This document shows, one piece after another, positions 34,982-47,790 of a stretch of 64,000 nt of DNA. Made by a program: the position numbers and the translations under genes. The stretch comes from Trichopria drosophilae (Eukaryota; Arthropoda; Insecta; Hymenoptera; Diapriidae): positions 20,868,001 to 20,932,000 of the forward strand of contig CM059583.1 of NCBI GenBank assembly GCA_030407085.1, in the 5' to 3' direction. How positions within the stretch are numbered: position 1 is the first letter of the stretch; the number at the start of each line of letters is the position of its first letter. The notes below the pieces were generated by a model, which saw only the letters and a list, made by a program, of their open reading frames with translations, made no database searches and was not told the DNA's origin.

Positions 34982-35165
34982 GTGAGTGTTAACAATCTAT
35001 CAGCTACTGTTTTATGTAATTGTTGGGAATTAATAAAGCGCAAAATAATTGTTCTAGTTTTTTACGAGGACAACAAAGTTGTCAAAACGTCAAAATAACT
35101 GAGTTATTTTAAAATACCCCTGATTCGAAACATCGATAAATTCTTTATAATATCAAAAGAAGATA
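34982..35165 (+). repeat. Right terminal repeat of the Penelope-like element
   Basis: It begins GTGAGTGTTAACAATCTATC and contains GTTGGGAATTAATAAAGCGC, the ribozyme core and CTGATTCGAAACATCG. It is the inverted partner of 32238-32408. It differs from that copy by a roughly 25-bp tract after the core that includes a perfect palindrome (AAAATAACT-G-AGTTATTTT region). Confidence 0.8.
35061..35090 (+). ncRNA. Hammerhead ribozyme-like core (degraded CTGATGA box)
   Basis: The sequence ACGAGGACAACAAAGTTGTC is followed by AAAACGTC. Stem II (GACAAC-AAA-GTTGTC) is intact, but the CTGATGA and GAAA boxes carry substitutions. The GTC before AAAATAACT could be the cleavage triplet, with stem I formed by upstream AGTTTTTT. 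Together the two copies suggest an ancestral CTGATGA plus stem II plus GAAAC. Confidence 0.55.
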
Positions 35166-35611
35166 GTTTTAATTGCTTTTAAATTGAAGAAAGCTTTAAT
35201 TGGAACTGGAATGAACAACGAATGCGGGTTCCCATGATTAATGATCCATGATTAATGAAATTGGTGAAAATAAAGAATAAAATGAAGCTACAAGATGTTA
35301 CTTTCTTATTGAGACAATTATATTTTATGTACTGGAAGAGATGAATCCTGTATGTTTGCATTTTTTATTTTACAAACGTAATTCGCCTAATTCAATTGCT
35401 ATATTCAGATTTCTTATATTATAAAAACTATGATCGATAAAAATTAGACCCCACAAATTTTACACGAATTCTGAGCAGTTTTATCTAACCTAAACTACGT
35501 CGTAACCACTCCTCAAATAAAGGTTTATGGCACTCCAAATTACTTTACTTCCCAGTATAAATTAATATATTCCTATTGATTAGTCTTAAAGAAACAGTTC
35601 TACTGTTTTAA

Positions 35612-36133
35612 CCCGTTTCGTCACTAAACGGCAAAATTTACCGTCAGTTTTCACGCTTTCATGCAAATTTTTGAGCTCTTGTCATGAAATGTAGGTTTCC
35701 TATAGTTTTGGGGGAAAATACACTAGATGTAAGAAATATTTTAATAAAACGTAAATAACCCAAAAATTCCGTGTAAATAGCGCCATTTTGAAGACGTCAT
35801 TTTGTAATTTAAATCGTAATATTAATTAACTTTTAGTAAAACTTATTATGCCACAGAAATCTGATACGATCTCGGAATAAAAATTTAAATATATAAAAAT
35901 AAGAATAAGCAGTTTAATGAAAAAGTTTTCGTTTCTTTCCACTTTTTTTTTTTCTTTTAAGTAGTCATATTTAAAACATGGTAAGTGATATCGAAAAACG
36001 GACCACGGACTGGAAAAGCGCATACCCAAAAACTATAGGAAACCTACATTTCATAACGATACCTCAAAAATATCCATAATCTTACCGAGTATGAAAATCG
36101 GCGACAAACTTTGTCGTTTTGGGACGAAACGGA
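35612..36133. mobile_element. piggyBac-like MITE, 522 bp, TTAA flanks
   Basis: TTAA lies at 35608-35611 and 36134-36137. The ends are CCCGTTTCGTCACTAAACG and, on the minus strand, TCCGTTTCGTCCCAAAACG. The inverted ends stay alignable for about 100 bp, including a shared ATGAAATGTAGGTTTCCTAT. TTAA target sites and CCC-starting ends are typical of piggyBac. There is no transposase, and the 67-codon minus-strand frame inside is not a gene. Confidence 0.85.
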
Positions 36134-36601
36134 TTAATATTTTTATAGCTAGCAAATGCTAGCACTAATGTAGAATGGAAGTCAGATTTTCAAAAATCAA
36201 AATGTAGGATTCATTATGTGAGACACATTTTAAAAAATTCATCGGATTCTTTCAAAACTCGTTAATCGGGATTTTTGGGGTTGCTGATTACGAATTGAAT
36301 TACATTTTCAAAATTAATGAAAAGAAGGCTCATGTGTCAAAAAAATCATTTTCCATTTTTTTTTTGCCGATTTAGATAGTTTGAGACGCTCTTTCACATG
36401 GTGAAGCCCCAATGTCATCATTTATTTCTAGAAGTTCTAAGTACTAAAAATGAAAAAAAGCGTACAACAATCATGTACACTAAATTACTCAATAATAATG
36501 AAATTTGCCGATACCAAACCTTTTTACAAGTAATCTGCATACACATTCTCATTTTAAGTGTCATAATATTCGGTAAAATTCCCAACTTAATGGCTAAAAT
36601 A

Positions 36602-36864
36602 CAGTAGTCCTCCCCTTAAGTTTACTTCCCTTAAGGTTTATACTTCCCGTAAGGTTTACAACTTTCTTCCCTTATGTTTTATTTTTCCCCTCACGGCCAC
36701 TCCCACCATCAGGCATTTATATGCCGCCTGTAAACATGCGCATGCGCGTGGCGTACAGAGGAACAGAGAAAACTCTGGTAGTGGGGGTTAGGGGAAAGTT
36801 AAACTTAAGGGAAGAAGCCGCCATCTTGATAGCTGAAATGTAAAACTTAAGGGGAGGACTACTG
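36602..36864. mobile_element. Pogo/Tigger-like MITE, 263 bp, TA flanks
   Basis: The ends are CAGTAGTCCTCCCCTTAAGT and its complement, ending GGGGAGGACTACTG. TA lies outside both (36600-36601 and 36865-36866). Internal TTCCCTTAAG words recur near the ends. CAGTAGTCC with a TA duplication is the pogo/Tigger signature. The 62-codon minus-strand frame 36717-36905 overlaps it and is a shadow. Confidence 0.9.
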
Positions 36865-36866
36865 TA

Positions 36867-39800
36867 TGTGGTTGTGACAACTAAATCGTTCAGAGGAAAT
36901 AACATTTTTAAATAATATCAAAATTAGATATATTAGTATTACATTGTGTATAACTTTATAATTTTGATTGCAACAACCCCGCTAGTTTTTTCCACGTTAA
37001 TGGTTTATTTTATTGACGTTAATTTTATGTTCCGAAATTGTAGTTTTTAGTTAGCATTTTGATAACCCCACATATATTGCATTGCAATCTTTACGGGATA
37101 ACTTTTAAATAACATTGTTTTTATACATGAGATTTGTTTAACTTTATCCATTTATTATTGCGTTCTTTAAATTATTGTTGATTGTTCTAGGTAAAAAAGT
37201 TTATGCCTAAGGCTGTAGATCTTTTTTCAAAGAAACGTTTTATATAAGGAACCGGTAGTATGTCATTGTGGTGAACTTTTTGTTGATCAATTTGTTTATT
37301 CTGTATATTATTATGTTGTAATCAAAATTAAATATGTTGGAATGACATCAATATTGCGTATAACTTTATAATTTTAGTTGAAGCAACCCCGCTCGTTTTT
37401 CCGTGTATGAAATAGGTTCTGAAGGCGCCTTTTTTGTTGCAGTGGGTCCATACCCAAAAACGTAACAAAAAATAAAATTGTTTCAGTTTCTATATAATAA
37501 CAGAAAGAGGCGTATGTAGGCTTTTTTCCGACATTATTTTTCTTCTTCGCGAAATGGTCCACCTTTGAACAAACCTAAAATTTTCACTATAAAAATTGAC
37601 ATAAAATTTTTGATGTCAAGAAATCATTGCAATATAAAATTTTTCCTGGACTAGATAGTTGGTAATAATTACTAAACACAAAAAATGTCTTTGTGAATGC
37701 GTCATCGAGTTCGTACTTTTTTTGCTCATAATTGTAAATGCTTTATCAAATATCATGCACATAACATGTAAATACATACATAAAGAAACAATTGTAAACC
37801 GTAATAGTAAATATTGAATGGTTATGTTACATTCATTCATTTTAGGGCAACGAATGGATTTTTTATAATGTCTTCTACATACAGTAATATTTAATTCGTC
37901 ATCCTTTTTTTTAAATTGCATATTAATGACAAAAAAAGAAGTAAGTTATCATTTGACAGGTTGACCTCAAATTTGAGCTTGAAGTTTTCATACCACGATT
38001 AAATTATCACTTAACACGTTTTATATTGTTATTTTTCGTGATTTTTCTTATATTCTTTAGTCATCCGTGTCTTAATTTTTGTTTAGTAAACGAAATAATA
38101 ACACATGCAAACCATAGCAACTGAAAAATTAGAAAATACTGAATTGGGTACTGGAATCTCTAAAATCTCTTACAAAAATGGTTAAATGTTGATATTAATC
38201 TGCATTTCGAAAATTCCACACAAAATTATCAAATTGAGAACTTAGTAAATTCCAAGTGTTCATTTTTCTCATTTTGTGGTTATGAAATGACAATTACAAC
38301 GAATCTGGTAAAGTTATTTTATAAGTTTTCTATTTAAAAGTGGATAATTTTCATTAAGAAACCGTTTATATATTATACGTTTGTAGCTATAAAGTAATGA
38401 TTTCTTAATAGTTACAGAATATAATGGCAAGAGTCGCAACACATCGTAACATAACCTCCAATGACAACACGGATGTTTTGTTTTGTTTTGTAAGAACGAT
38501 TGAATGTCATTTAAATTCGGTGGTTGTTATTGTGAAAATAAATAAATTAAAGATATTATTTATACGTCGTCTTAAATATGCGCGTTTTATAAACAAATAC
38601 ATCGTATAAGATACATGTCCCATGTCTTATTTGCGAATTTGCTCAGCTGCCGAGTTCAAAGTATACATTTCTTAACTATTAACAAATGTCAATTCAGATG
38701 TAAGAAATAAAATGCTAATATTAAATGAATTGCCTTTAATATTACAATACCACTTTTACATTAAAAATTCAATTTCAACTTTTCAATTGAATGATATTTC
38801 TTTACAACAAACAATCCTTTTTTTCAATGCAGCAGCTACTTTTACCATGAAAAGAGGTTATCAAGTTTGTTAAGTCTAGTTTACCATTTAGAAATATTTC
38901 AAATGACTATTGAATTAAACACTACACGGTACTTGATGATTGAAGTTATGTATAACTTAAGGTGACCTGCATCCGATAAGTGCAGGACATTTTCAAGATA
39001 CGTGGATTCTTTTTCTATAAAATATACAATACATAGCATTGAAACGTATCTTTCAATTTCAAATACCTTGAAACTTTTCAAAACATATACCAAGTCGCAA
39101 CAATTCCAACAATTCTGTACACTATTAATTTGTGAAACTTGTCTTTTTAAAGGCGTCATAGTTAGGTTAGATTTCACCGCAGTGTTTCATCGACAATGAC
39201 ATTTAGTCTTTCTCGACCGTTTTCAATAAATTAGTAATGATATTTCTCGGTATTTGTAGGCACTACATGATTCAAAATTTAAATAAACAAATAAGTAAAC
39301 ATATGTAATTGGGATCTTAATTTTGCAGTGGTTGGTAACTATCAAATTTAATATTTGACAGAAAATATCCCTAGCGCTTATAAATTATAACTATTGTGGA
39401 AATTCGTTTCACACCAGGATGCCATTTTGTGCTCGTCAGTGGGGCTGATGACATCCACGTCCTCGCAATAATTAATTTTAATTTTGCAAAAACTAATATT
39501 TTTCATTTTATTTTACAATTGAAACCTGGCTGTAGCCTTTGAGCAACAATAAAATAAAAAAAGAACGTGCATAAACACAATATATATGTTATAGAAAGAT
39601 AAATGTAAATATTATTCTATAATTGAAAAATTCTTACTTTATCGACCAGTTTTCATAAATTAATAATGTTATTTCTGGGTATTTGTTGGTTAGGTTCGAT
39701 ACAATGTATAAATAAACGTGAACTTTTTCCTCTTACGGGGACGCCAAATACTAAGAAATGTTATTACTAATCAGGAAATCTAGCAAACAAAATCACATTA

Positions 39801-41483
39801 ATATCAGGCATAGGATGGAAAACAAAAATTGTCTATAGCTATTCATTTTACCTTTGTAAAATGGTTCGTTTAACTACTTTTTTCTCTGCGGAACGTACAA
39901 TGTAGATTACTTAGCATATCGCGAAAGGAATTCTACTTATTATTGTTGGTATTTTATCTCCATGCATTTTTTACGTGCAGTTCGTGCTTATTTTCCAGTA
40001 TATTTTCTCTAGAAACACTTCATCAAATTGCAGGTCGTAAGAGCTAAAATTGTTAACTATATTAGCCGATAAAACGTCTGAAATTACGAGATCCGATGCG
40101 AGATAAAAAGTATGATTCAACGCGGAAAGTATCAAAGTTCACGTTTCAAAACTGAATTTGAAGCTTATCTGGTGTTGAGCATTTATTAAACATTCCAAGC
40201 GATTAATCGGTTAAAAGCTATAAATAAATTACGAAGCTATCGCCGATTCCTAGACGACTCGAGGTAGTGGCGTCCGCGATTAGAAATAGGAAGTTCATAA
40301 TATTATGTATACAGGACTCGAGTGCAGATAAGGTGGTCATAACGAGCACGCATAAATTACCTATATATTCGAAATGCTGATGTGTAATGTGTTAAAATAT
40401 AAAATGGACGGCGCCTCAACGGGCAACCTTAGGTCATCACTCATTATCGAAGCGCATCGCACAGTCCTACTGAGCATGCGCTACTTCTGTAACTTCACTT
40501 TTAGGTCGATACTAGCACTGGCGTTGGACGAAGCTGCAGGAATTGCGCCGGCATACAAAATTACGTAGTTCCTTGACTTTCGGATTATCCGATTATTAAT
40601 GCCTGGAATCGAAAAATTATTAACGATTCATGTTTCATAAAATTTTTATTACACAAAGCAGTCGATGCAATGGCGTAGTATCCGGTAGAACAGGCAGCAG
40701 AGGGAGAGACACAAGGTGAAATGTTGCTGGCTTGAAGCCAGTGGCGTAGGCAAGAAGTTCATTTTAGGGAATAAAGAGGTTTACTTCTAGTCCCGCCTTG
40801 GGTTTTGAGTTTCACTCGGAAGGAGACATAAACTTTTACTTCCATGCTTACGTCACATCAGTCTCGGAAATCGATATTCTTTAACCCTGTTCCGCTACCT
40901 ATGGGAGCTCACTCGCGTTAAAAATATTATATACAATTAATACCTTTTTATAAAATTGTTTTCTGCATATACGGACACTTCAAAATATAAAAATTCAAGT
41001 ATTCCGCAGGTATTGCATAAAAAAGAACGGATTTATAAAATTAAGAGAAATAAAAATTATTCAAATAATATTTTGACTTAAAATTATAGGTATGTTTATC
41101 TTTCTCATAGGTTGAAAATACTATCCAAACAACAAGAAGACACCTTTGTAAGATATTTTAAATACAACTACGAAAAAAGTATTAAAATAAAATTTATTTT
41201 TCGGTTTTATTTTTCCCTTTTCCAAAAGTCCAAAATTTTGATGTAACTTTCTGCGCTGTAACTTTTATTCCAAATGCCGTTAAAAAAATTTAAATAAGTC
41301 AAGATCCATATTGAACCTTCGAATTCCGAATTCCGTGGTCAGAATTAGCCGGCAAGAATTCAATAAAATATAATTGCAATTAATATTTTTATTGATTTCT
41401 TGTCGCTTTATGCTGAGTTATTTATAATGATTTTAGTGGCATTTATTACGAAAGATGGACTCCTCTAAATACCGTAAAAGCAC
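36867..41483. other. No recognised gene; old duplicated repeats
   Basis: Mostly AT-rich. The segment 39210-39300 (CGACCGTTTTCAATAAATTA, ATATTTCTCGGTATTTG) is echoed at 39635-39720 (CGACCAGTTTTCATAAATTA, TATTTCTGGGTATTTG). The segment 39398-39500 matches 15955-16050. A GC-richer stretch at 40380-40570 has a 64-codon frame with no recognisable domain. Confidence 0.4.
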
Positions 41484-41485
41484 TA

Positions 41486-41760
41486 CAGTAGTCCCCACCG
41501 TAAGTTACACCCTCGGTTCTTTCAAAATGGCGGAAGTTTATTCAAAGTTATAGCCCCTCACTATCCCCACTTCCGTAATTCTGTTTATATCCATGCAATG
41601 AGTGCCTCTGTGTGTGAGTGTCGGCGATGCGAGCGTGGCATAACAATGTGGTGGGGGAAGGAGCGGAAGAGAGAGAGGGAATATAACTTTGGACAAGCCA
41701 AGTATATAACTTTGGATATACGTGTAACTCGGGCGATATAACTTAGAACGGGGCCTACTA
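41486..41760. mobile_element. Pogo/Tigger-like MITE, about 275 bp, TA flanks
   Basis: The left end is TA-CAGTAGTCCCCACCGTAAGT. On the minus strand, the right end is TAGTAGGCCCCGTTCTAAGT, a slightly degraded match. TA flanks both sides (41484-41485 and 41761-41762). The interior is GC-rich and includes AAAATGGCGG. It is related in its ends to 36602-36864, but the interiors differ. Confidence 0.8.
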
Positions 41761-41793
41761 TAAGTCTTTCGCGACTTCATATCTGTACTAGAA

Positions 41794-41805
41794 CGCCACC
41801 TGGTG
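41794..41805 (-). promoter_or_regulatory. CTCF-like motif
   Basis: The minus strand reads CACCAGGTGGCG, a close match to the animal CTCF core. It lies just outside the right end of the pogo-like MITE. Confidence 0.35.
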
Positions 41806-44800
41806 AGTCTTGAAGAAACTAGAGTTAAAACGGCATCTTTTTCCAAACATTTAAGACCTCAAGAACAATTCCACTTCCAGATTAATATATTACGAAATCA
41901 TAAGTAAGACTTCATTAAGAGTTTTTTTCGGGCTAACGTTGTTTATATTATATGCGTTATTTGAGTCGTATTTCATTACCTTTTTTATAGATAAGAATAA
42001 TTGCTGTTTAACAAGTTAACTCTTAGAATACCTTCAAAAAGTAGAAGAATGTTTTGTAAAAAATGCAAAAACTCGTTTGGGATATAATTTTAGGATTATA
42101 ACTGATTCAATGTTAGATCAGAGATATAAAACACTGTCGATTGGAACGCAATTATCTTTATCACAGAGAAACAAACGACGGAAACCAAGAACCACACCTA
42201 ACTATGTAAAGGATACAAGCGTTCAAGATTTGTAATTACAGGTCTTCAGTTCATACGCTGCCTGAATAATTTGTTTTTTTATTTAATGACAATCTGCTTT
42301 TTTATATTTATTGAATCTACTTTCACACGTGCGTAAGTACTTACACATATGTGACGATGCGTACAGTCGTTAACGTCTCCATTAGGTGGATTCTGATAGG
42401 TAAATAAGGACAAAACAAAAGGAATGATGACCAATCTCGTTGCCAAATTCACAGTTTTTATCAACATTTACCTGGCAGAATCCGCCTAATGGAAACGTTC
42501 CTGTATCGAACGATATTGTTTATAACGACGAAGAAAACAGTCCTGCAAGACGATTTTAGCTCCCATGCTTTGAATTAGTCATTTTTGTAATAATTACGGC
42601 CGCCATATTGAATCTAGTCTATTCTCGCAAGTGTTAGGAGAGTCTGCATATAAATATAGGCAGAAATGTACAAAAAAGGCTTCGAGATAATACAACTCGT
42701 TATGAAATAAGTGCAAAATACATTGAATCGTAAATATGACAAAAGTTTTATTATATTCCTATTTTCCAGCCTATAAATTAATAAAATACATTATCATTTA
42801 GCAAAATATTGCAACAAAAGGTCTTTTTGTGTACAGTACGGAAGTTTTTTTGTGACATTTTTACTCGTATATTTAACAGCCGAATTGCTTACACATATCT
42901 GATGGTTAAAATATACGAAATGTCGTGTTAAAACGTTCCGGTTATATTTCTAATGTACTAAATGGAAAGCAATTTCTATAACGAGTCTGAAGCACGGTGG
43001 AGCTGATATACGTCGCCTCCAGACTTACGCTGCTCTGAAGGATGACGCAAATTAAAATTGTAAGCTGTGCGATTTAATATTATAGTGAACACAATAGTTA
43101 CATTTTTCTATGATTAGGTTATAAATCATAGCATATATTGTTAAGAACTGTGTATCATAAATTACAGTTCCTACTAATAAAAACTAGCATGAAACAAATA
43201 TGAAATTTCGTAATCAGAATATGATCAGGTCATTGACATCTATATCGATTCTTTAGTCCGAAATTTCAAATATTTGAAATATTATAAAATTTTATTTATA
43301 ATTAACATTTTGAAAATTTGCAGTATCCTCCTCGGATGTTTGTTATTCGGTTAAGGGGGGTTATGTAAACGGTAAAACTGAGATGTTTTTGTGGGTATAT
43401 TTAAAAGTGGCATCAAAGATGTTACACAAATTGTTACATGCAAAAATTTTGCAAAATGGCGGACTTGTGGAGTATTTGCAGAAGCGCCTCAATCTTAGAG
43501 TTTCCGGGTTTCACTTCTTGAAATTTCTAAAAAAAAGTGAAGAAATATTCAGTTAAAAGACAATATATTTGTTACAATAGTTACATAAAAGTTTGTGCGC
43601 AATCTGAAATAGAACAAAGAATAAATTAAATCCACTGAATAAAATTACATTTATGAATTCATAGAACCTTGTATAAACTTCGCCGACGAAGATGAAGGTC
43701 GTTCGTAAATAAACATTTTCCTAAAAAAGAATGTCGACTATTCAGTGTTAAGGAACGTTTATTACCTGAATGGAATTACCGATATTTTTAAAGAACTCCG
43801 CCTCGAGCGTTGTTAATAACAGCGATAAGATTAGCTCCAACTCTTTATCAATGTACATTTTCTTTTTGCCGTACTCTGATTATTTTAAAATCATTGAAAA
43901 CGACACGAGTTTCGAATTATAACCTTTTCCTTTCATTACAAATTGATAACAATAACACGTGTTCAGTGAAGTAAAATTGCACGTATTAAAAAAAGAACAC
44001 ACCTTTCAAGTATTGAAGTAAAGAATTATATTTTGTTATTCAAAGAATCGTCACCGAAAGAACAAAGAAATGTAGAACCCTCTTTTCATTATTAGTGTGT
44101 TTAGTCAACTGTCGAATTGTCTCTATGTCGATATTTATTATTGTATTTAGGAAGACATTTCATTCCGCAAAATGCGCGAATTTCCTTTGTCCTCTGCCAT
44201 AGGACAATTTCGAATTAAATAAAGAGAATCATTACATCCAGGTGGTAATACTTAATACCAAATGATCGATGTTTTTATATGCAGCACAATGGGCACAACC
44301 TTAAAGGCAATAAAGGTGGCAGTTTAATATGCGAATTTCGATGTTTTTTTAATACCTACATGTCACGAAATACTCAAATTATAGACCGTCGAAACTTATG
44401 TGTTCTTAAACCGATCACTCTTCAATCTATTCCATTATACTTTCATTTATGTTATGGAATATTTGATTCAATGCTATTAATGCACACATGTCGCGAAATG
44501 TGCGTGCACGTCTTTTTACTTTCACGATTATTTCAGCTTCTTATTATAATACTTAAAAATATAGTTATAGTTTGACCAAATAATAGGTATTTCAGTTTAT
44601 TGTTTGTAAATAAAAATAAATGTTTTAGATCACACTGAAACTAGATATAGTTGCAGCTAAATGTTATTAGCCATCATAAATGAATAGTTTGTAAGTCTTT
44701 TACGAAATTAGCAGAAAATATTAATTTCTCAGCTTCCACTACTAAAATGTGACAACGGTCCTATTATAGCATCGTATACAATCAAAAGTTTTGCCCAACA

Positions 44801-46727
44801 ACAATAGCATGGTCGTTTTCAGAATGCCCTTCAGTCATTTTCGTATATAGTTTTTTCTCTTGGTTGTATAATATAATAGTTTATATTTTATGTTCTTCAG
44901 TTTACAGGTTATAATTAAGGTAGTAGTCTGATATCTCGCTCGTGTTTCGTAAACTTTTTGGGGAATTTTTATTGGGTTAAATAAAATTAAATCGATTCGG
45001 AGTTTTTATATGTTACTGTTGGTGTTTAAGAGAATATAAAAACATTTTTTATTTAATAAACAAACATTGTTTACAATTATTTATGCAATAACGAAATAGG
45101 CGTCTCCAAAAAGAGGGGTGTGGCTGGCCCAGGTGATTTTGGCACTTTGTTACGTCTGAAAGCAAAAAATAAAAAAGATTATTGTTCAGCAAGCTTGTAA
45201 TTCTGGTTCGAACTAAAATTAATCAATTTGGTTGAAAAATATTAAAATGGCGGACTTTTGAAACAAATAGATGCCTAATTTACATTTTTTTAATAACAAA
45301 TCTGGCTATAAAATAATATAAGATTTCATAGTTCCTGCGATAGCCACAGATGTGTAGAATAACATATCGAGAATTCAGCAAAATCGGTTGAATAGAAAAA
45401 TTGTTACGGGCTGATCGGAAAAACATGGTTTTTGAGAAAAACACGTTTAAAATGTTGACAACACCCCTTGGCCTCCTACGAGACACTCTTGTATATATGC
45501 TGTAACTTTGTCAATTTTTCGAATTTCGTTGCGATTTTTTCACAGTACACAGTATTTACGCAGTATATTCTTAAGACACAATATGTACTTTTGAAATATG
45601 TAACAGAACAAAAAATTCGATTTTTCGTCCCAAGACACCGCACTAAAACAAACAATTTTATACTTACAGAAATCAGTAAAGCAATATGGCTTTCCTTCAA
45701 GAATTAACACCCGGATCATGATATAATTTACGTACCAATTACTTACCCGATGTACTGGATGTCGAGATTTAGCCTAATTATTACGATGGTTAAACAATGA
45801 TGCTCTTGTGTACTCGCCAACCATGAAATAAACAAATATTATGTAAATGCTTCGTGATGGATAATACATGTATGTAGAACACGATGAAGAATCTGTAGAA
45901 TTCTACAAAGTACAGCGGGACGCCAAGAGATGGCGTCGTCAAAAGTGTTTCGGAGATCTTCAACAATATGCACGTATACATCATTTTAATTTGTTGTTTG
46001 GCATAATATTCATAAATTATTATAAAAAATTAACACACCTGACATTGTGTATGTATACCAGGCTTATTTCGATAGTTAAATAATTACAACAACGTTATTC
46101 CTTTGAACATTCTGCAGGAGAAGATTTCATCCCGAATAATTGCAGTTTTCTAGAACATTAACATTAATCACAAAGACGACAGTTTTATAACTTTTTTCCC
46201 AGTAAATTCATTTGGTTAAAGTATATGTACTTGTGTTGAGAATGAACTTTTTTTCATCAAAGATGACTGTTTTCATACTAATTTTAATGAAAAATGGAAG
46301 TGAAACCGAGCGTATGTTTCAACGATGCTGATGAACTTAATATGTACGCTTTACATGAATTGTGTTTAGCATAAATATATTTAAGGATTAAAGCACGAAA
46401 TAGTAACCAAGAATATACAACAATTAAAAGCTTGGATTTATTACAGTTTGACGACCTGTAAGAATTTGCTTTTGAGTTTAAAGGAACACAGACGTTTTTG
46501 TGTTAACATTTTGGCTACGTGTTCTCTGCAAATACAAAAGTAACAGTTATGTAACAACTATGTAACATTTATGTAACAATGTAACCATTACGTAAACTTT
46601 CCGTGTTTGTAGGGGTTATAACCATTTCCAGGGCAAATATGAACCGGTAAACTTACAATGTGAAGTAAATTCTAATAAATACGAAGAAAGGGAGTAATAA
46701 ATCATCGATTACTCAAAGTATATTAAA
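41806..46727. other. No recognised gene
   Basis: AT-rich DNA with scattered open frames of up to 98 codons that have no recognisable domains and often overlap on both strands. AAAATGGCGG occurs at 43453 and 45244. Confidence 0.35.
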
Positions 46728-47790
46728 AATCTGTATACAATTTAGTACGAAATAAGTGTTTCCTTACCGTGGTTTCGCGTATGAATACAATCCTGTACGT
46801 TTTTATATGCGACGCATAAACGTACATAACCTACAAAGAAATTATTACATTAAATTGTCAGACGATTGAAACTGGAAGTTAAAAAGATGTAATTCTTCTG
46901 CATTTACGAGATCGGCACAATTAGACATATTCTTTTACGGAAAAATAGTTTTTGTATTTAATATGGCGTCGTATGAGCTCAAATGAATCTGCAGATTCTC
47001 AAATTAGGAAAAAACGTATATAAAATCGAACAAAATCGAATAAGAAAGTCTAAAAGCGTACGTCAATGGAAAGAAACGGAATGCAAAATTCCGACTAATA
47101 CTTGAGAGTTTGTCGGGTTAAACCAAACAATCCAAAAAATCTGTGTACGATTTAGTACGAAATAAATATGTTTCTTTCCCGCTCTTTCAGTTATGAATGC
47201 GAGTCTATCCGATATTATACGCGTTACATAAACGCACATAACCTCAAAGAAACGATTATGTACTTTGGATTATCGAATGATTTGCACTCAAAACTTTAAT
47301 GCAGAGCATTTCTTCGAGAATTATGAAATACGGAAAACGATATACCCAACAAACGTAAAAGTATACGAAAAATCTGTTTACGATTTAATACGAAATAAGT
47401 GTTTCTTTCCCACTTTCAGTTACGAATGCGAGTGTATACGATATTATACGCGATACATAAACGCACATAACCTCAAAGAAACGATTACTTTGGATTATCG
47501 AATGATTTGAACTCAAAACTCTAAAACAGAACAATTCTTCGAGAATTATGAAATACGGAAAACGATAATCAATTCTTCGATTAAATTAACAGAATTTAAA
47601 GCTATTCTAAGCCGCAACAAATCAATTTTTTGAATAAGTTAAACACGGTATCGTATAAGATCGAATGAATTCAATTTTGGAATTACATGTCGTATAAAAT
47701 AGTATGAATTCGAATAAGAATCTCGGATAATCAATACGCCACTAGAAAGAAACAGAATGCAAAATATAAATTCCGTATACTTTCTGGTTT
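46716..47790 (+). repeat. Repeat cluster with a 233-bp unit (three copies)
   Basis: Copies are anchored by AATCTGT-x2-ACGATTTAGTACGAAATA-like sequence at about 46728, 47138 and 47371. The last two are exactly 233 bp apart. Each continues with TTTC-TTACC/CCAC, a GAATGCGAGT-like block, then ACATAAACGCACATAACCTC. The block TTCTTCGAGAATTATGAAAT occurs in the last two copies. A GAAAGAAACGGAATGCAAAA block at 47070 recurs at 47749, hinting at a larger duplication. The 81-codon frame here comes from the repeat. Confidence 0.75.

Larger units (their letters stand above)
32238..35165 (+). mobile_element. Decayed Penelope-like retroelement with inverted terminal repeats
   Basis: Coding remnants on the plus strand give the order expected for a Penelope-like element: reverse transcriptase (about 32540-33180) and then a GIY-YIG-type endonuclease region (about 34080-34560). 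Terminal repeats of about 170-185 bp lie outside these in opposite orientation: 34982-35165 on plus and 32238-32408 on minus. Inverted repeats at the ends are a known Penelope arrangement. Each contains a hammerhead-like core, as reported for terminal repeats of this order. The RT YVDD region is missing, and an insertion-like tract (about 33160-34015) separates RT from endonuclease. Stops and frameshifts make it inactive. Confidence 0.8.

Noticed and set aside
40374..40568. 64-codon frame in a GC-richer stretch
   Set aside because: No recognisable motif, no splice or codon evidence, and no neighbouring exons.
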